From assembly GCA_963785075.1 (NCBI GenBank), contig CAWATW010000001.1, forward strand, positions 62,001 to 126,000: DNA of 64,000 bases, read 5' to 3'. Source of the stretch: JAOUGY01 sp963785075. Lineage in GTDB: Bacteria > Actinomycetota > Acidimicrobiia > Spongiisociales > ZC4RG35. The notes beneath the pieces are model-generated. The model did not search any database and had not been told where the DNA came from. It worked only from the letters and a program-made list of their open reading frames with translations. Positions 50,196-58,825 of the stretch are shown here, in pieces. Each line of letters begins with the position of its first letter. Positions within the stretch are counted from its first letter, which is position 1. The position numbers and the translations under genes are program-made.

Positions 50196-51530
50196 TCAGA
50201 GCTGCCCGGTGTCGGCGTCGTCCATCGCCGCGACGTACTGGGGGTCGTCGAACCTACGTGGCAGGAACGCCGACGCATATTCGGGGAGCGGGGAGGAGGT
50301 GGCGTGGAGGGCGGCGAGCTCCCCTGCTGCCGCCGCGATCATCACCCCGAATCCAGACATCGCCCCGCATACGATCGACCCGGCAGGCCCGGATGGTCCG
50401 ATCAACGGCATGTTGTCGGGTGCCTTGGTGTAGAAGCCGCCATCGACGAATGGCTGCGGCAGGTGATCCCGGTACGCACCGAGCGCCGGGAGCATCGTGG
50501 ACATCCCGCGCATCACGACCTCCGGATACAGGTCGTCGGTCTGCATCGGCCATCGTGGTTCCATCACCGTGCGGTCGTACTCCCAGAGCGCAACCAGCCA
50601 CTGCGAGTCCCCGGCGCCTTCGGGGCGGCCATGGCAGAACCCAGGCAGTGTCTCGGTGAGCTCGGCTCGGCCCGCCTCGAGCAGGAGCCCACGCTCCACC
50701 GCCGACCATCCGAGGGTTTGCGGATCGCACCAGATGAGCATCGGTGCTTCTCGTGGCACGGCGGACATGTGATCGCGGAACGCAACCTTGAAGTGCGCCT
50801 CGGAACGCACGGGCAACTCGACTCCCGTCATCGATGCCACGTATGGGAGCATCGGCCCCGCGGCATTCACGATGGTGCCGGCAGCGATGCGAGAGGAATC
50901 GCCGAGGACCACCCCGCTCACCGCCGACCCGCTCGTCGAGACATCCACGACCTGTCGAGGCACCACCCGAACACCTCGATCCCGTGCCTCGTTCAGCATC
51001 CACGTGCCGAACTGTTGGGCCGACATCCAGCCGGCACGGCGGGCGTGCACGGCGCCGATGGCGTCTGGTGAGAGGTACGGAAAGTGTTGATCCAACCCGT
51101 CGCGATCCAGGACGTCGGCGCCGTCGATGCTCGCAACCCCCGCCGCGTGATGCGGTCGATAGTCGGACACACCATCGTGGTCCCGCAGCTCACCTGCGCC
51201 GTGATGTTGGGCCCGGAGCCCGTCGGACCGCAGTGCCGTCATCTGTTGTGGGTCGGACGTGACATAGAGGTACCCGCGTCGGTTGAGGTTGAAGAATCCA
51301 CCCGAACGCCGGTCGTACCGCTCGAGCAGGTCGATCGACCGGTTCATGATCCGGACCATCGCCGCCGACGGCCACCAGTTGCGATAGCACTCGGTGCTCT
51401 TGTCCGAGGTGAGGGTGAGCGGTGCTCGCGGGTCGCAGATCACGACGTCCTCCACACCGCTGTCGGCGAGGTGAAATGCCGTCGACACGCCGGCGATCCC
51501 TGCTCCGATCACCACTACCGATGCCTGCAT
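50196..51530 (-). CDS. FAD-dependent amine/amino-acid oxidoreductase (DAO family)
   Basis: A 444-residue flavoprotein of the D-amino-acid oxidase/sarcosine oxidase-beta family. It has the N-terminal dinucleotide fold (VVVIGAGIAGVSTAFHLADSG), a central TIVNAAGPMLPYVA, and a C-terminal GGFYTKAPDNMPLIGPSG with the second FAD-contact region. The C-terminus is not followed by other sarcosine oxidase subunits, so it is likely a monomeric oxidase or dehydrogenase of a secondary amine or amino acid. A role next to glycine/threonine metabolism is plausible. A CCGATGC/GCATCGG repeat overlaps the start. Confidence 0.87.
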   Translation of the reverse strand: MQASVVVIGAGIAGVSTAFHLADSGVEDVVICDPRAPLTLTSDKSTECYRNWWPSAAMVRIMNRSIDLLERYDRRSGGFFNLNRRGYLYVTSDPQQMTALRSDGLRAQHHGAGELRDHDGVSDYRPHHAAGVASIDGADVLDRDGLDQHFPYLSPDAIGAVHARRAGWMSAQQFGTWMLNEARDRGVRVVPRQVVDVSTSGSAVSGVVLGDSSRIAAGTIVNAAGPMLPYVASMTGVELPVRSEAHFKVAFRDHMSAVPREAPMLIWCDPQTLGWSAVERGLLLEAGRAELTETLPGFCHGRPEGAGDSQWLVALWEYDRTVMEPRWPMQTDDLYPEVVMRGMSTMLPALGAYRDHLPQPFVDGGFYTKAPDNMPLIGPSGPAGSIVCGAMSGFGVMIAAAAGELAALHATSSPLPEYASAFLPRRFDDPQYVAAMDDADTGQL

Positions 51531-51626
51531 CGGACCGAGGGTAGGCCGGTCGACCGCAGGCCAGGGGAGTCGAATCCAACCTTGGCACGATGGCCGAAAG
51601 GTGGCTGACCCTTTACGCTGACCGCC

Positions 51627-52448
51627 ATGTTGTGGATCGATGCGCCGGGTCCGTTCGTAACTCCGACGCTCGTCGTTGCCATGGACGGATGGGTGAATGC
51701 CGGGACCGCCGGGACAATGGCGGCGTCGGTGATCGCCGGCGAAGGTGAGGTTGTGGGGCGTTTCGATCCGGATCGGCTCTATGACTATCGAATGCTCCGG
51801 CCGACGATCTTCTTCGAGGACGGCGTGCTGAACCAGGTGGAGTGGCCGGAGATGACCATCCGGCGAGTAACGGTCGAGGGACGAGATCTCCTTGTCATGT
51901 CCGGGCCCGAGCCCAATTGGGCGTGGCGAGAGATGGCTGAAGCGCTCGTGGACGCCTCTCGGGCGTGGGGCGTCGTCGAGTACGTTGGCATCGGGGGGGT
52001 GCCCTGGGCCGTGCCCCACACCCGACCCGTCACTTTGATGACGACCTCCACGTCGATGGAGCGTCTCCAACGTTGGTCGGACGGTCCACAAGGTGTTATG
52101 CAGGTCCCGGGGGCGGCCGTGAGCGTCCTCGAACACCAGATGCACCAGGCCGCCATCCCGACGATCGGGTTCTGGGCGCGCGTTCCGAACTACGTCGGCT
52201 CGGCGTTCCCGGCGGCGGCCGAAGCCCTGGTGGCACGGCTCGCCGAGCATCTGGGGGTGAAGCTCGACCCGGGCGAGCTTGCGCAACAGGCGCTCGACCA
52301 TCTCGGCCAGCTCGACAGTCTGATCGGCGAACGTCCGGATGTCGGTGCGATGGTTCGGCAACTCGAGGAGGTATACGACTCGGCCTCGTCGATCTCAGGT
52401 GATGAGCTTGCCGCCGAGATCGAACGATTCCTCCGTGAACAGCGCTGA
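51627..52448 (+). CDS. PAC2-family protein (proteasome-assembly-chaperone-like)
   Basis: A 273-residue PAC2-family protein with the typical start (PTLVVAMDGWVNAGTAGTMA), VMSGPEPNWAWREMAEALVD, and the GIGGVPWAVPHTRPVTLMTT central segment. Actinobacteria that have a proteasome usually encode one or more of these, and relatives in archaea and eukaryotes assist proteasome assembly. The bacterial role is not settled. No proteasome or Pup genes are in view. It is divergent from the FAD oxidoreductase. Confidence 0.87.
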   Translation: MLWIDAPGPFVTPTLVVAMDGWVNAGTAGTMAASVIAGEGEVVGRFDPDRLYDYRMLRPTIFFEDGVLNQVEWPEMTIRRVTVEGRDLLVMSGPEPNWAWREMAEALVDASRAWGVVEYVGIGGVPWAVPHTRPVTLMTTSTSMERLQRWSDGPQGVMQVPGAAVSVLEHQMHQAAIPTIGFWARVPNYVGSAFPAAAEALVARLAEHLGVKLDPGELAQQALDHLGQLDSLIGERPDVGAMVRQLEEVYDSASSISGDELAAEIERFLREQR

Positions 52449-52553
52449 GCGCCATGCTGACTAGCGCGGACGTGCGAGACGAGCATGATCCTCCGGTTTG
52501 TGATGCCCTGTCGCCGATGCACTCCCTGTACAACAGCAGACAGGAGTCGGAAC

Positions 52554-52754
52554 ATGAAGCGCAAAGGATTGAGCTGGGACGGTGGAAAGAAGCGCATCGT
52601 CGCCGCAGCGATGATGTTGTCGGTACTCGCTGCTCCAGGTGTTGCGCATGCCGCTCCCATCAGCACCAACGCGGACGCGGGGACCATTTCGGTCTCGACC
52701 GATTACTCGAGCGTCAAGGTCAACGCCCGCGCATTCGGAGTCAGCTGGAGCTGA
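52554..52754 (+). CDS. Small secreted protein of unknown function
   Basis: A 66-residue gene with GGAG eight bases before its ATG. The first 38 residues form a clear Sec signal peptide: basic start (MKRKGLSWDGGKKR), hydrophobic core (IVAAAMMLSVLAAPG), and an AHA cleavage motif. The mature part is only about 30 residues, beginning APISTNADAGTISVSTD, and ends GVSWS. It is rich in Ser, Thr, Val and Asn, and could be an extracellular peptide or small beta structure. I know no family for it. A strong terminator follows. Confidence 0.65.
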   Translation: MKRKGLSWDGGKKRIVAAAMMLSVLAAPGVAHAAPISTNADAGTISVSTDYSSVKVNARAFGVSWS

Positions 52755-52780
52755 ACCCCGCCGAGGTGTGAAGCACGAGG

Positions 52781-52818
52781 AACAGATGGGCCGGCTCGCA
52801 TGAGCCGGCCCATCTGTT
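52781..52818. terminator. Strong bidirectional terminator
   Basis: A perfect 17-bp stem (52781-52797 with 52802-52818) closes a 4-base GCAT loop. It starts with AACAGATGGG and ends with CCCATCTGTT, giving a short T-rich end in both directions. It lies between the convergent small secreted protein and the fasciclin gene. Confidence 0.9.
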
Positions 52819-52847
52819 CGAGGACGGTGTTGGGTCTAGGACTCTGC

Positions 52848-53459
52848 TCAGGGCAGATCGATGGGACGCATCACCCGGTTGATGACGTGGATCACACCGT
52901 TCGACGCCTGGATGTCGAGTCGTCCGAGCGAAAGACGGGCGTTGAGGTCGTCGTGATCCTGGTCCCGGAGCCAGACGGCCTTGAGGTCGTCGGTGCCCTT
53001 CTCGTACTGGATGAAGACTTCGAACGTCGGGCCGAGCAGTGTCGGAACCTCTGCTCCCTGGAGCCCGGGAACGACGTCGCTCGAATAGACCTGTCCATCC
53101 ACTACGTGATAGAGCAGCACGGATGTGATCGTGTCGACACCCACGTTCTCGACCAGCCAGCCGGCAACATCCGCCTCGTGGGCCTTCCAGGGCCCGCCGA
53201 GGTCGCGAACGAGGAGCCGGAACGCGTAGTCGGTGGGAGCGAACACGGTCACGCCCAGGTCGGGTGTGGCCAGCGTTCCGTCGAGTCCTGCAGCAACCAC
53301 GGCTGCGGCGAGGATATCGAAGTCACGGGCATTGCGGTCGAACTCGCCGTCGCCGACGGCTATGTCGGTGATCGTGGCGTCGTCGTCGGCGGCGGCGGGA
53401 CCGGCGAGTACGCCGAGCGCCATGATGGCCGAGAGTACGAGCGTGAGTGTGCGTCGCAT
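52848..53459 (-). CDS. Secreted fasciclin-domain protein
   Basis: A 203-residue protein. A signal peptide (TLTLVLSAIMALGVLAGPAAA) is followed by one FAS1 domain with GLDGTLATPDLGVTVFAPTDYAF (H1-like motif) and LLYHVVDGQVYSSDVV. The domain ends IQASNGVIHVINRVMRP (H2-like). Fasciclin proteins act in cell adhesion or matrix contact outside the cell. GGAGG precedes the ATG. It is a single-domain form, without a lipid anchor. Confidence 0.9.
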   Translation of the reverse strand: MRRTLTLVLSAIMALGVLAGPAAADDDATITDIAVGDGEFDRNARDFDILAAAVVAAGLDGTLATPDLGVTVFAPTDYAFRLLVRDLGGPWKAHEADVAGWLVENVGVDTITSVLLYHVVDGQVYSSDVVPGLQGAEVPTLLGPTFEVFIQYEKGTDDLKAVWLRDQDHDDLNARLSLGRLDIQASNGVIHVINRVMRPIDLP

Positions 53460-53624
53460 GGGACCTCCTTCGGGGGTTGTGTGTTCCCTGCTGTGTCCCA
53501 TACGGGGCATCGGAGTGCCTGGATGAAGCCAATCTCAGATTCTCCAATGCCGACTCGTTGATCCTTCTCCGGTCCTGCCGACAGGTAACCCACCACGGAC
53601 AGGTACCTCGGCGAAGGAACGCAC

Positions 53625-56600
53625 ATGGAATCTCCGCAGCGCTCGAATTTCGCGTTCGGGATGCTCGTTTCGGTCCTCGTCACCGCGCTCGGTGTAGGCG
53701 CGGCCGGTGTCGCCTCGACCCGGTCCTCGATGGCTCCGGCAACCACTGCCCCTCAGTTCTTCGATTGGGCCGCCTCCGGTCCGATCGACGGGCGGTTTCT
53801 CGTCACGTTCGAATCCGAGCCCATGACGGTGGACGGGCGGCTGATCGAAGGCGACGGCACGCTCTACGTGAACCCTGACATTCCCCGCGTCGACAGCGCC
53901 GGCGTGGACGAGATCCAGGATGCGATCGGAGAGCCGATCATCGCCACGACCGATTCGACGCTCGCAGCACTCGTCGCCGACCCTCGCGTGGACACCGTCG
54001 ACCCGATCGGCTTCGACACGTATGTCGTGGTCGGCGACCTGACCACGGAGGAGCTGGAGACACTGCCCGGCGTTGCACGGGCCGTTCCCGACGTCGGACT
54101 GGCGGGCGCTTCGGCCGACGAGCTCTTTCCGCTCCAATGGCCCCTCGAGAACACCGGCGCCACCATCGGCTTCGAGACGGTTGCGGACGCCGACATCGAC
54201 GGTCCATTGGCCTGGCATCGGGCGCGAGGTGCCGGGGTCACGGTGGCCGTTCTCGACTCGGGTGTCGATGTGGCCCATCCGGATCTGGTTCATTCGCTCT
54301 GGACGAATCCGGGGGAAACCTGTGGCAACGGGTTGGACGACGACGGCAACGGCTACGTCGATGACTGCACCGGCTGGAACTTCGGCGACGGGAATGCCGA
54401 TGTCTCCGACCACATGGGACACGGCACCCACGTCGCCGGCATCATCGCCGCCGACGCCGACAACCGGATCGGGATGGCAGGAGCGGCCTACGAAGCCTCG
54501 ATCATGCCGTTGAAGATCGGGGACGAGACCCCGACGCTGTCGGCGGCGATCGAGGCGATCGCCTATGCGATCGGAAACGGCGCCCGGATCATCAACGCCT
54601 CCTGGGTCACACCCGATCCCTCCGCAGAGGTGATCCTCGAGCGGGCAATCGCAGCGGCCGAGAGGGCAGGCGTGCTCGTTGTGGTGGGCGCAGGCAACCA
54701 TGCCAGCGATCTCGGCGATCATCCCGTGTATCCGGCGGCACTCGATGCTCCCAACCTGGTGACCGTCGCAGCGTCGTCTGCGGCCGATCGGCTCGCCCTG
54801 TTCACCAACACCGGTTCTTCCGTCGACATCGCAGCTCCAGGGGAACACATCATCTCGACGGTCCCGGGCGGCTATGGCATGTTCTCGGGAACGTCGATGG
54901 CCGCGCCATACGTGTCCGCCGCGGCAGCCCTGCTCTGGTCGGCCGAGCCGACGGTGGGATACGACGAGGTGCTGTCGGCGATCCTCGAGCGGGCCGATCG
55001 TCCGCCCGCCATCGTCGGGGCGATCGGCGGAGGCCGGCTCGATGTCGGGTCCGCCGTCGAAGCACGCCGGTTCCGGCCATCTCTGGGATTCACCTTCATC
55101 GGATTCGACGCCTTGGTCCCCGACGAGCGGCGGGCGGTCTCGATCCGGGCGGAGCTCATCGACCCATGGGCTGTGCCACCACAGACTCCCGCCCGGTACC
55201 GGGTGTCTGTGCTCGCCGCCGGGAGCGAGGGGCCCATGGCCGTTCGTGGTCTCGACATCGGCACCGCCGATGGCACGGTCGCAACGGATGCCACCGGTCG
55301 CGCTTTCGTCGGCGAGTCCTTCGTGCGTTCCTCGCGGTCGGCGCTCGTGCGCGGCGAGGAAGTGACAGACCTGTCGCTCGAGCTGCCTGCCGGCACCTAT
55401 GCGCTCGTCTACGAGCTCATGGATGTCTCCGATCCTGCAGATCCGATCACCCTCGGCGATCCGTCGGCGGTGTTCTTCAGCGTCGGTCTGGATGCACATA
55501 CCATGCCGGTGCCCGTGATCGGGACGTCGCAGCCTCTCGACCCGGTACCGGACGAGAGCGGTGAACCCGCACCGGAGGACCCGGTGGGTGGTCCTGGTGG
55601 ACAGGACACTGCGGTCGCCGACTCGACACCGGCGGATACTGGCGGAGAGCCCGCTGCCGGCGGGTCCGTCCCGGCACAACCCGCATCGGGAGCGGATGCC
55701 ATCGATCCCGGCCCGACGGGGACGGAGACCGGAAATGAGGGGTTCCCTCCGGGAGGCGCCGCCGGCGAATCCGGAGTCGACGAAACCGGTGATGCGACCA
55801 TCGACAACGACGAGGTACCCCCGCCCCCGAGCGAAGAGCTGCCGGCGGGCGCACCCGGGTCGGTACCGCGGTCCGGCCCGGCGTCCGATGAAGATGCCGG
55901 TGGTGGCGAGTCCGACGAGCGGCAGCCACCAGCACCCGGTGCCGACGGCCTTCAGCTCGTGCGGGTGAATCCGGCGGCAGCGACGACACTTGGAGGCACC
56001 ACCGTCACCGTCGTCGGGGAAATCCCAGAGCGACCGTCGGTCGATTTCGGGTCCGATCCGGCCAGGGTGGTGGCGGTCGGCGAGGGCTACGTCGTCGTGG
56101 AGACGAGGCCACACGCAGCAGGTCGCGTCGACGTCGTGGTGTCCGACCCGGGGACCGGGCGTCAGGGCGTGCTCACGGGCGCCTTCACCTACGTCGACGA
56201 GGTGCCCCCAGGTGATCCATCCGATGGGGTGCCGAGCGAGCCGGCCTCCGATGACCTCGTCGACGATCGCGGTGGCAGTCCCGGAGGCGACGACCCGTCG
56301 GGGATCGTCGATGGCGGAGTCGACCAGGATCCGGGCGACGGATCGGTCGGCGGCTCAACCGCACCGGTCGCCGATGATCCGGTGGCTTCACCGCCTCCGG
56401 CCCCGCCCGAAGCACCCGCAGGAGCTTCTCAGACCGAGGACGGCGCAGTCGGTTCGGCTGTCGGGTACGACGAATGGTTCGATTCGGTGGTCGTGAGCCC
56501 CGCAGACCTCGATCTTGTGCCGCTGGCGGCGGATGATCCTCTGAGGTCGATCGATCTGGCGATGATGGCCGGACAAAACTGCTCGGAGCCGGAGTGTCCG

Positions 56601-56705
56601 GGCTGGGTGCTCGCGCCGGGCGTTCATCACGCAACCGACCCGCGAACCCGAGACCATCAGAACGGCAGCGGGAAGGTCGACGGAGCGACGGGCCGCAAGC
56701 CCTGA
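53625..56705 (+). CDS. Large secreted subtilisin-like (S8) serine protease with IPT/TIG domain
   Basis: A 1026-residue exported protease. A signal peptide or anchor lies at about 10-30, and a propeptide-like region at about 45-165. The S8 catalytic domain follows: Asp211 in VAVLDSGVDVAHPD, His266 in GHGTHVAGII, oxyanion Asn358 in GAGN, Ser424 in SGTSMAAP. A Ca-binding-like insert (GNGLDDDGNGYVDDC) carries two cysteines. After a beta domain (about 480-620) comes a long Gly/Pro/Asp/Glu-rich disordered linker. An IPT/TIG domain follows (VNPAAATTLGGTTVTVVG, about 785-860), then a second disordered stretch and a polar tail. No C-terminal membrane helix is seen. It probably degrades or processes surface or environmental protein. 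Confidence 0.9.
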   Translation: MESPQRSNFAFGMLVSVLVTALGVGAAGVASTRSSMAPATTAPQFFDWAASGPIDGRFLVTFESEPMTVDGRLIEGDGTLYVNPDIPRVDSAGVDEIQDAIGEPIIATTDSTLAALVADPRVDTVDPIGFDTYVVVGDLTTEELETLPGVARAVPDVGLAGASADELFPLQWPLENTGATIGFETVADADIDGPLAWHRARGAGVTVAVLDSGVDVAHPDLVHSLWTNPGETCGNGLDDDGNGYVDDCTGWNFGDGNADVSDHMGHGTHVAGIIAADADNRIGMAGAAYEASIMPLKIGDETPTLSAAIEAIAYAIGNGARIINASWVTPDPSAEVILERAIAAAERAGVLVVVGAGNHASDLGDHPVYPAALDAPNLVTVAASSAADRLALFTNTGSSVDIAAPGEHIISTVPGGYGMFSGTSMAAPYVSAAAALLWSAEPTVGYDEVLSAILERADRPPAIVGAIGGGRLDVGSAVEARRFRPSLGFTFIGFDALVPDERRAVSIRAELIDPWAVPPQTPARYRVSVLAAGSEGPMAVRGLDIGTADGTVATDATGRAFVGESFVRSSRSALVRGEEVTDLSLELPAGTYALVYELMDVSDPADPITLGDPSAVFFSVGLDAHTMPVPVIGTSQPLDPVPDESGEPAPEDPVGGPGGQDTAVADSTPADTGGEPAAGGSVPAQPASGADAIDPGPTGTETGNEGFPPGGAAGESGVDETGDATIDNDEVPPPPSEELPAGAPGSVPRSGPASDEDAGGGESDERQPPAPGADGLQLVRVNPAAATTLGGTTVTVVGEIPERPSVDFGSDPARVVAVGEGYVVVETRPHAAGRVDVVVSDPGTGRQGVLTGAFTYVDEVPPGDPSDGVPSEPASDDLVDDRGGSPGGDDPSGIVDGGVDQDPGDGSVGGSTAPVADDPVASPPPAPPEAPAGASQTEDGAVGSAVGYDEWFDSVVVSPADLDLVPLAADDPLRSIDLAMMAGQNCSEPECPGWVLAPGVHHATDPRTRDHQNGSGKVDGATGRKP

Positions 56706-56727
56706 GGCCGGTCTCAGAACCGGCCTC
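56704..56727. terminator. Hairpin overlapping both convergent 3' ends
   Basis: GAGGCCGGT-CTCAGA-ACCGGCCTC is a perfect 9-bp stem with a 6-base loop. It overlaps the protease stop codon and the end of the thioesterase gene, so it could stop transcription from both sides. Confidence 0.65.
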
Positions 56728-57073
56728 GGTCGATCACGAAACGCTGGTGGGTGCCGCGGCCGATCACGCGGTCTCCGACGCTCACCGACACCTCGAACGT
56801 GAGTCGACGTCGGTCCACATCGATCAGCCGTGACTTCACGGTGACCGTCTCCCCGTCCTTCGCCGCCGCCTCGTGGGACACGTCGACATGGGTGCCCACG
56901 GAGGTGCGGTCCTCACCCAGGAGGGGTTGGACCGATGCGGTGGCGGCGATCTCCATCAGTTCGATCATCTTCGGTGTCGACAGGACCACGGCGGGAGCCA
57001 GATGCGGTGGCGACATGTCGGCCGACACTGTGACTTCGGTGCGGTATTCGATCCCTGGGCTGAGCTCGGACAT
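56714..57073 (-). CDS. Hotdog-fold thioesterase (fluoroacetyl-CoA thioesterase FlK-like)
   Basis: A 119-residue hotdog protein with the FlK-type order: STPKMIELMEIAA, then TSVGTHVDVSHEAAAKDG with the Thr/His/Glu area used in that family, then DRVIGRGTHQRFVID. It begins 12 bases after the TetR stop and is the last gene of the paa operon. A thioesterase that clears toxic or dead-end CoA esters is usual in paa operons, where it is normally PaaI- or PaaY-like; here the FlK type may take that role. Confidence 0.82.
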   Translation of the reverse strand: MSELSPGIEYRTEVTVSADMSPPHLAPAVVLSTPKMIELMEIAATASVQPLLGEDRTSVGTHVDVSHEAAAKDGETVTVKSRLIDVDRRRLTFEVSVSVGDRVIGRGTHQRFVIDRGRF

Positions 57074-57085
57074 GAGCCGCCGATG

Positions 57086-57664
57086 CTACCCGGCCTCTGC
57101 ACCTCGGACCGTGCAGTCCATGACGGAGGCGACCAGGTCGGTCCGATTCATCGGCCCGTCGGGTCGGTACCACCGGTCGACGGAATTGAGAATCGAAAGG
57201 AGGTAGATGACGAACATGCGGACGTCCAGATCCGGTCGGAACGTTCCGTCTGCCACGCCCGCCGTCATCACCGTCCGGAATGCCTGCTCGTATCGATCAC
57301 GCGCCTCGACGACCGTGTCACGCAGGGTGGTTTCGAGCGTGGTCGCCTCGTTGAGAAACGTCCGCGCCTCGTCGAGGTGGTCGAGCACCACTCCGACGTG
57401 ACCTGCAACGAGGAGTTGCAGCCGTTCGAGGGGCGTCTTGCCGGTCTCGAGCGCGTTGCGTGCGGACGCCTCGAAGAGATCGGCGCCGCGCATCACGACG
57501 TCGACCAACAGGTCCTCTTTCGACGTGATGTGCGAGTACAACGAGCTGCCGTTGAGGCCGAGCTCCCGACCCAGGTCTCTCATCGATGTGCCGTGGTACC
57601 CGCGACTGGCGAACAGCCTTCCTGCGGCCCTCACGACGTCTTCGCGGGTGTTGCGCGTCGTCAT
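57086..57664 (-). CDS. TetR-family regulator of the phenylacetate operon
   Basis: A 192-residue TetR protein with an N-terminal helix-turn-helix (EDVVRAAGRLFASRG, then SMRDLGRELGLNGSSLYSHI) and a helical ligand domain. I chose the ATG at 57664 because TTRNTREDVVRAA then precedes helix 1 by a few residues. ATGA overlaps the paaE stop by four bases. The operator candidate is the perfect 18-bp palindrome before paaA, so this is autoregulated operon control, probably relieved by phenylacetyl-CoA as for other PaaR-like TetRs. Confidence 0.87.
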   Translation of the reverse strand: MTTRNTREDVVRAAGRLFASRGYHGTSMRDLGRELGLNGSSLYSHITSKEDLLVDVVMRGADLFEASARNALETGKTPLERLQLLVAGHVGVVLDHLDEARTFLNEATTLETTLRDTVVEARDRYEQAFRTVMTAGVADGTFRPDLDVRMFVIYLLSILNSVDRWYRPDGPMNRTDLVASVMDCTVRGAEAG

Positions 57665-58722
57665 CGCTGATCGAAGTCCACCACGACCCGGTCCGATCGT
57701 GGATGGGCCTGGCACGTGAGGGTGAAACCGCGGCTCAGGTCTTCTTCGACCAGGGCGAAGTTCCTGGTCATCTCGACCTCTCCCTCGGTCACCTTGGCTT
57801 TGCAGGATGCGCACATCCCTCCACGGCACGAATACGGCAGCTCCGGCCGCACGGACAGGGCGGCGTCGAGAAGCGACGTCTCTGGATCGAGTCGGACGCT
57901 CGACTCGCGACCATCGAGAGTGAAGATCATCTCCGTGGAACCGCTGTGGGAGACGGGCGCTCGCACGACGTCGATCGGTCCTGAGAAGAAGAGCTCGTCG
58001 TGCACCGACTGAGGGTCTGCGCCGTGGTGCTCGATGAACGATCGGGCTGCGGTCACCATCTCATACGGTCCGCACAGGAACCACTCGTCGACCGAACCGA
58101 AGTCCACGAGCGTGGCAAAGAGGGCACGAAGGCGCTCCTCGTCTATGCGGCCCGTCAAGAGCGGCACCGTCTCCTCTTGCGAAAGTACGTGGATGAGGTG
58201 CAGCCGGGATCCGTACCGGTCCTTCAAACCCTCGACCTCGTCGAGGAACATCACGGAGGTGGCTCGGCGATTGCCGAAGATGATCGTCCATCGCGACCCC
58301 GGTTCCTTCTCGAGGGTCGTGGAGACGAGTGACAACACGGGTGTGATACCCGAGCCGGCGACGATCGCGCATCGGTGAGCTGAGACCTCGGCGTCGGCCT
58401 CGATGACGAAGTCACCGATCGGTGCCATCGCCTCGAGAATGTCACCAGCCCTGAGTCGAGTGGTGGCAAAGGTGGAGAAGGCACCGTCTTCGAGACGCTT
58501 CACACCGATCCTGAGCTTCCCCTGGTTGGCATTCGAGCAGATCGAGTACGACCGTCGGACGTCCACGCCGTCGATGAACGCCCTGAACACCATGTGCTGC
58601 CCGGGCAGGTAGCGGAAGACATCCCTCAGCTCCCCGGGCACCTCGAGCGAGATGGCCACCGCATCATCGGTCAGCTCGGTGACCTCCGTCACCTCGAGTG
58701 GATGAAACTCCAGTGGTGTCAT
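57661..58722 (-). CDS. paaE: Phenylacetyl-CoA epoxidase reductase subunit PaaE
   Basis: A 353-residue reductase. An N-terminal FAD domain (RRSYSICS near 60), an NAD domain (IVAGSGITPVLSLV) and a C-terminal plant-type [2Fe-2S] domain are seen. The cluster ligands are in CRGGMCASC, with the last in LTCQ near the end. It passes electrons from NAD(P)H to the PaaABC di-iron oxygenase. A 104-base spacer with a heptamer repeat separates it from paaD. Confidence 0.92.
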   Translation of the reverse strand: MTPLEFHPLEVTEVTELTDDAVAISLEVPGELRDVFRYLPGQHMVFRAFIDGVDVRRSYSICSNANQGKLRIGVKRLEDGAFSTFATTRLRAGDILEAMAPIGDFVIEADAEVSAHRCAIVAGSGITPVLSLVSTTLEKEPGSRWTIIFGNRRATSVMFLDEVEGLKDRYGSRLHLIHVLSQEETVPLLTGRIDEERLRALFATLVDFGSVDEWFLCGPYEMVTAARSFIEHHGADPQSVHDELFFSGPIDVVRAPVSHSGSTEMIFTLDGRESSVRLDPETSLLDAALSVRPELPYSCRGGMCASCKAKVTEGEVEMTRNFALVEEDLSRGFTLTCQAHPRSDRVVVDFDQR

Positions 58723-58750
58723 GCGTGCTCCGAGGCGTTCAGCGCCGGTA

Positions 58751-58778
58751 GGACGTTGAACGTAGAACGTAGAACGTC
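58751..58778. repeat. Heptamer tandem repeat, four units
   Basis: Units GGACGTT, GAACGTA, GAACGTA and GAACGTC follow each other at 7-base intervals in the spacer between paaD and paaE. The unit sequence differs from the GTCTCGG arrays elsewhere, but the period is the same. Confidence 0.65.
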
Positions 58779-58825
58779 AGAGAGGGTCGTGACGACGGCG
58801 AACCGTGCTCGTGCGATCCGCACGC

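Noticed and set aside
51518..51533. CCGATGC-CT-GCATCGG repeat over the FAD oxidoreductase start
   Set aside because: A single copy, with a 2-base gap and no nearby regulator or second copy. It may be chance in coding sequence.
53535..56114. An 859-codon open frame antisense to the protease
   Set aside because: It mirrors the protease in the complementary frame, is rich in Arg, Gly, Asp and His with no recognisable domain, and reflects the GC bias at third positions. The sense frame has complete S8 catalytic motifs.
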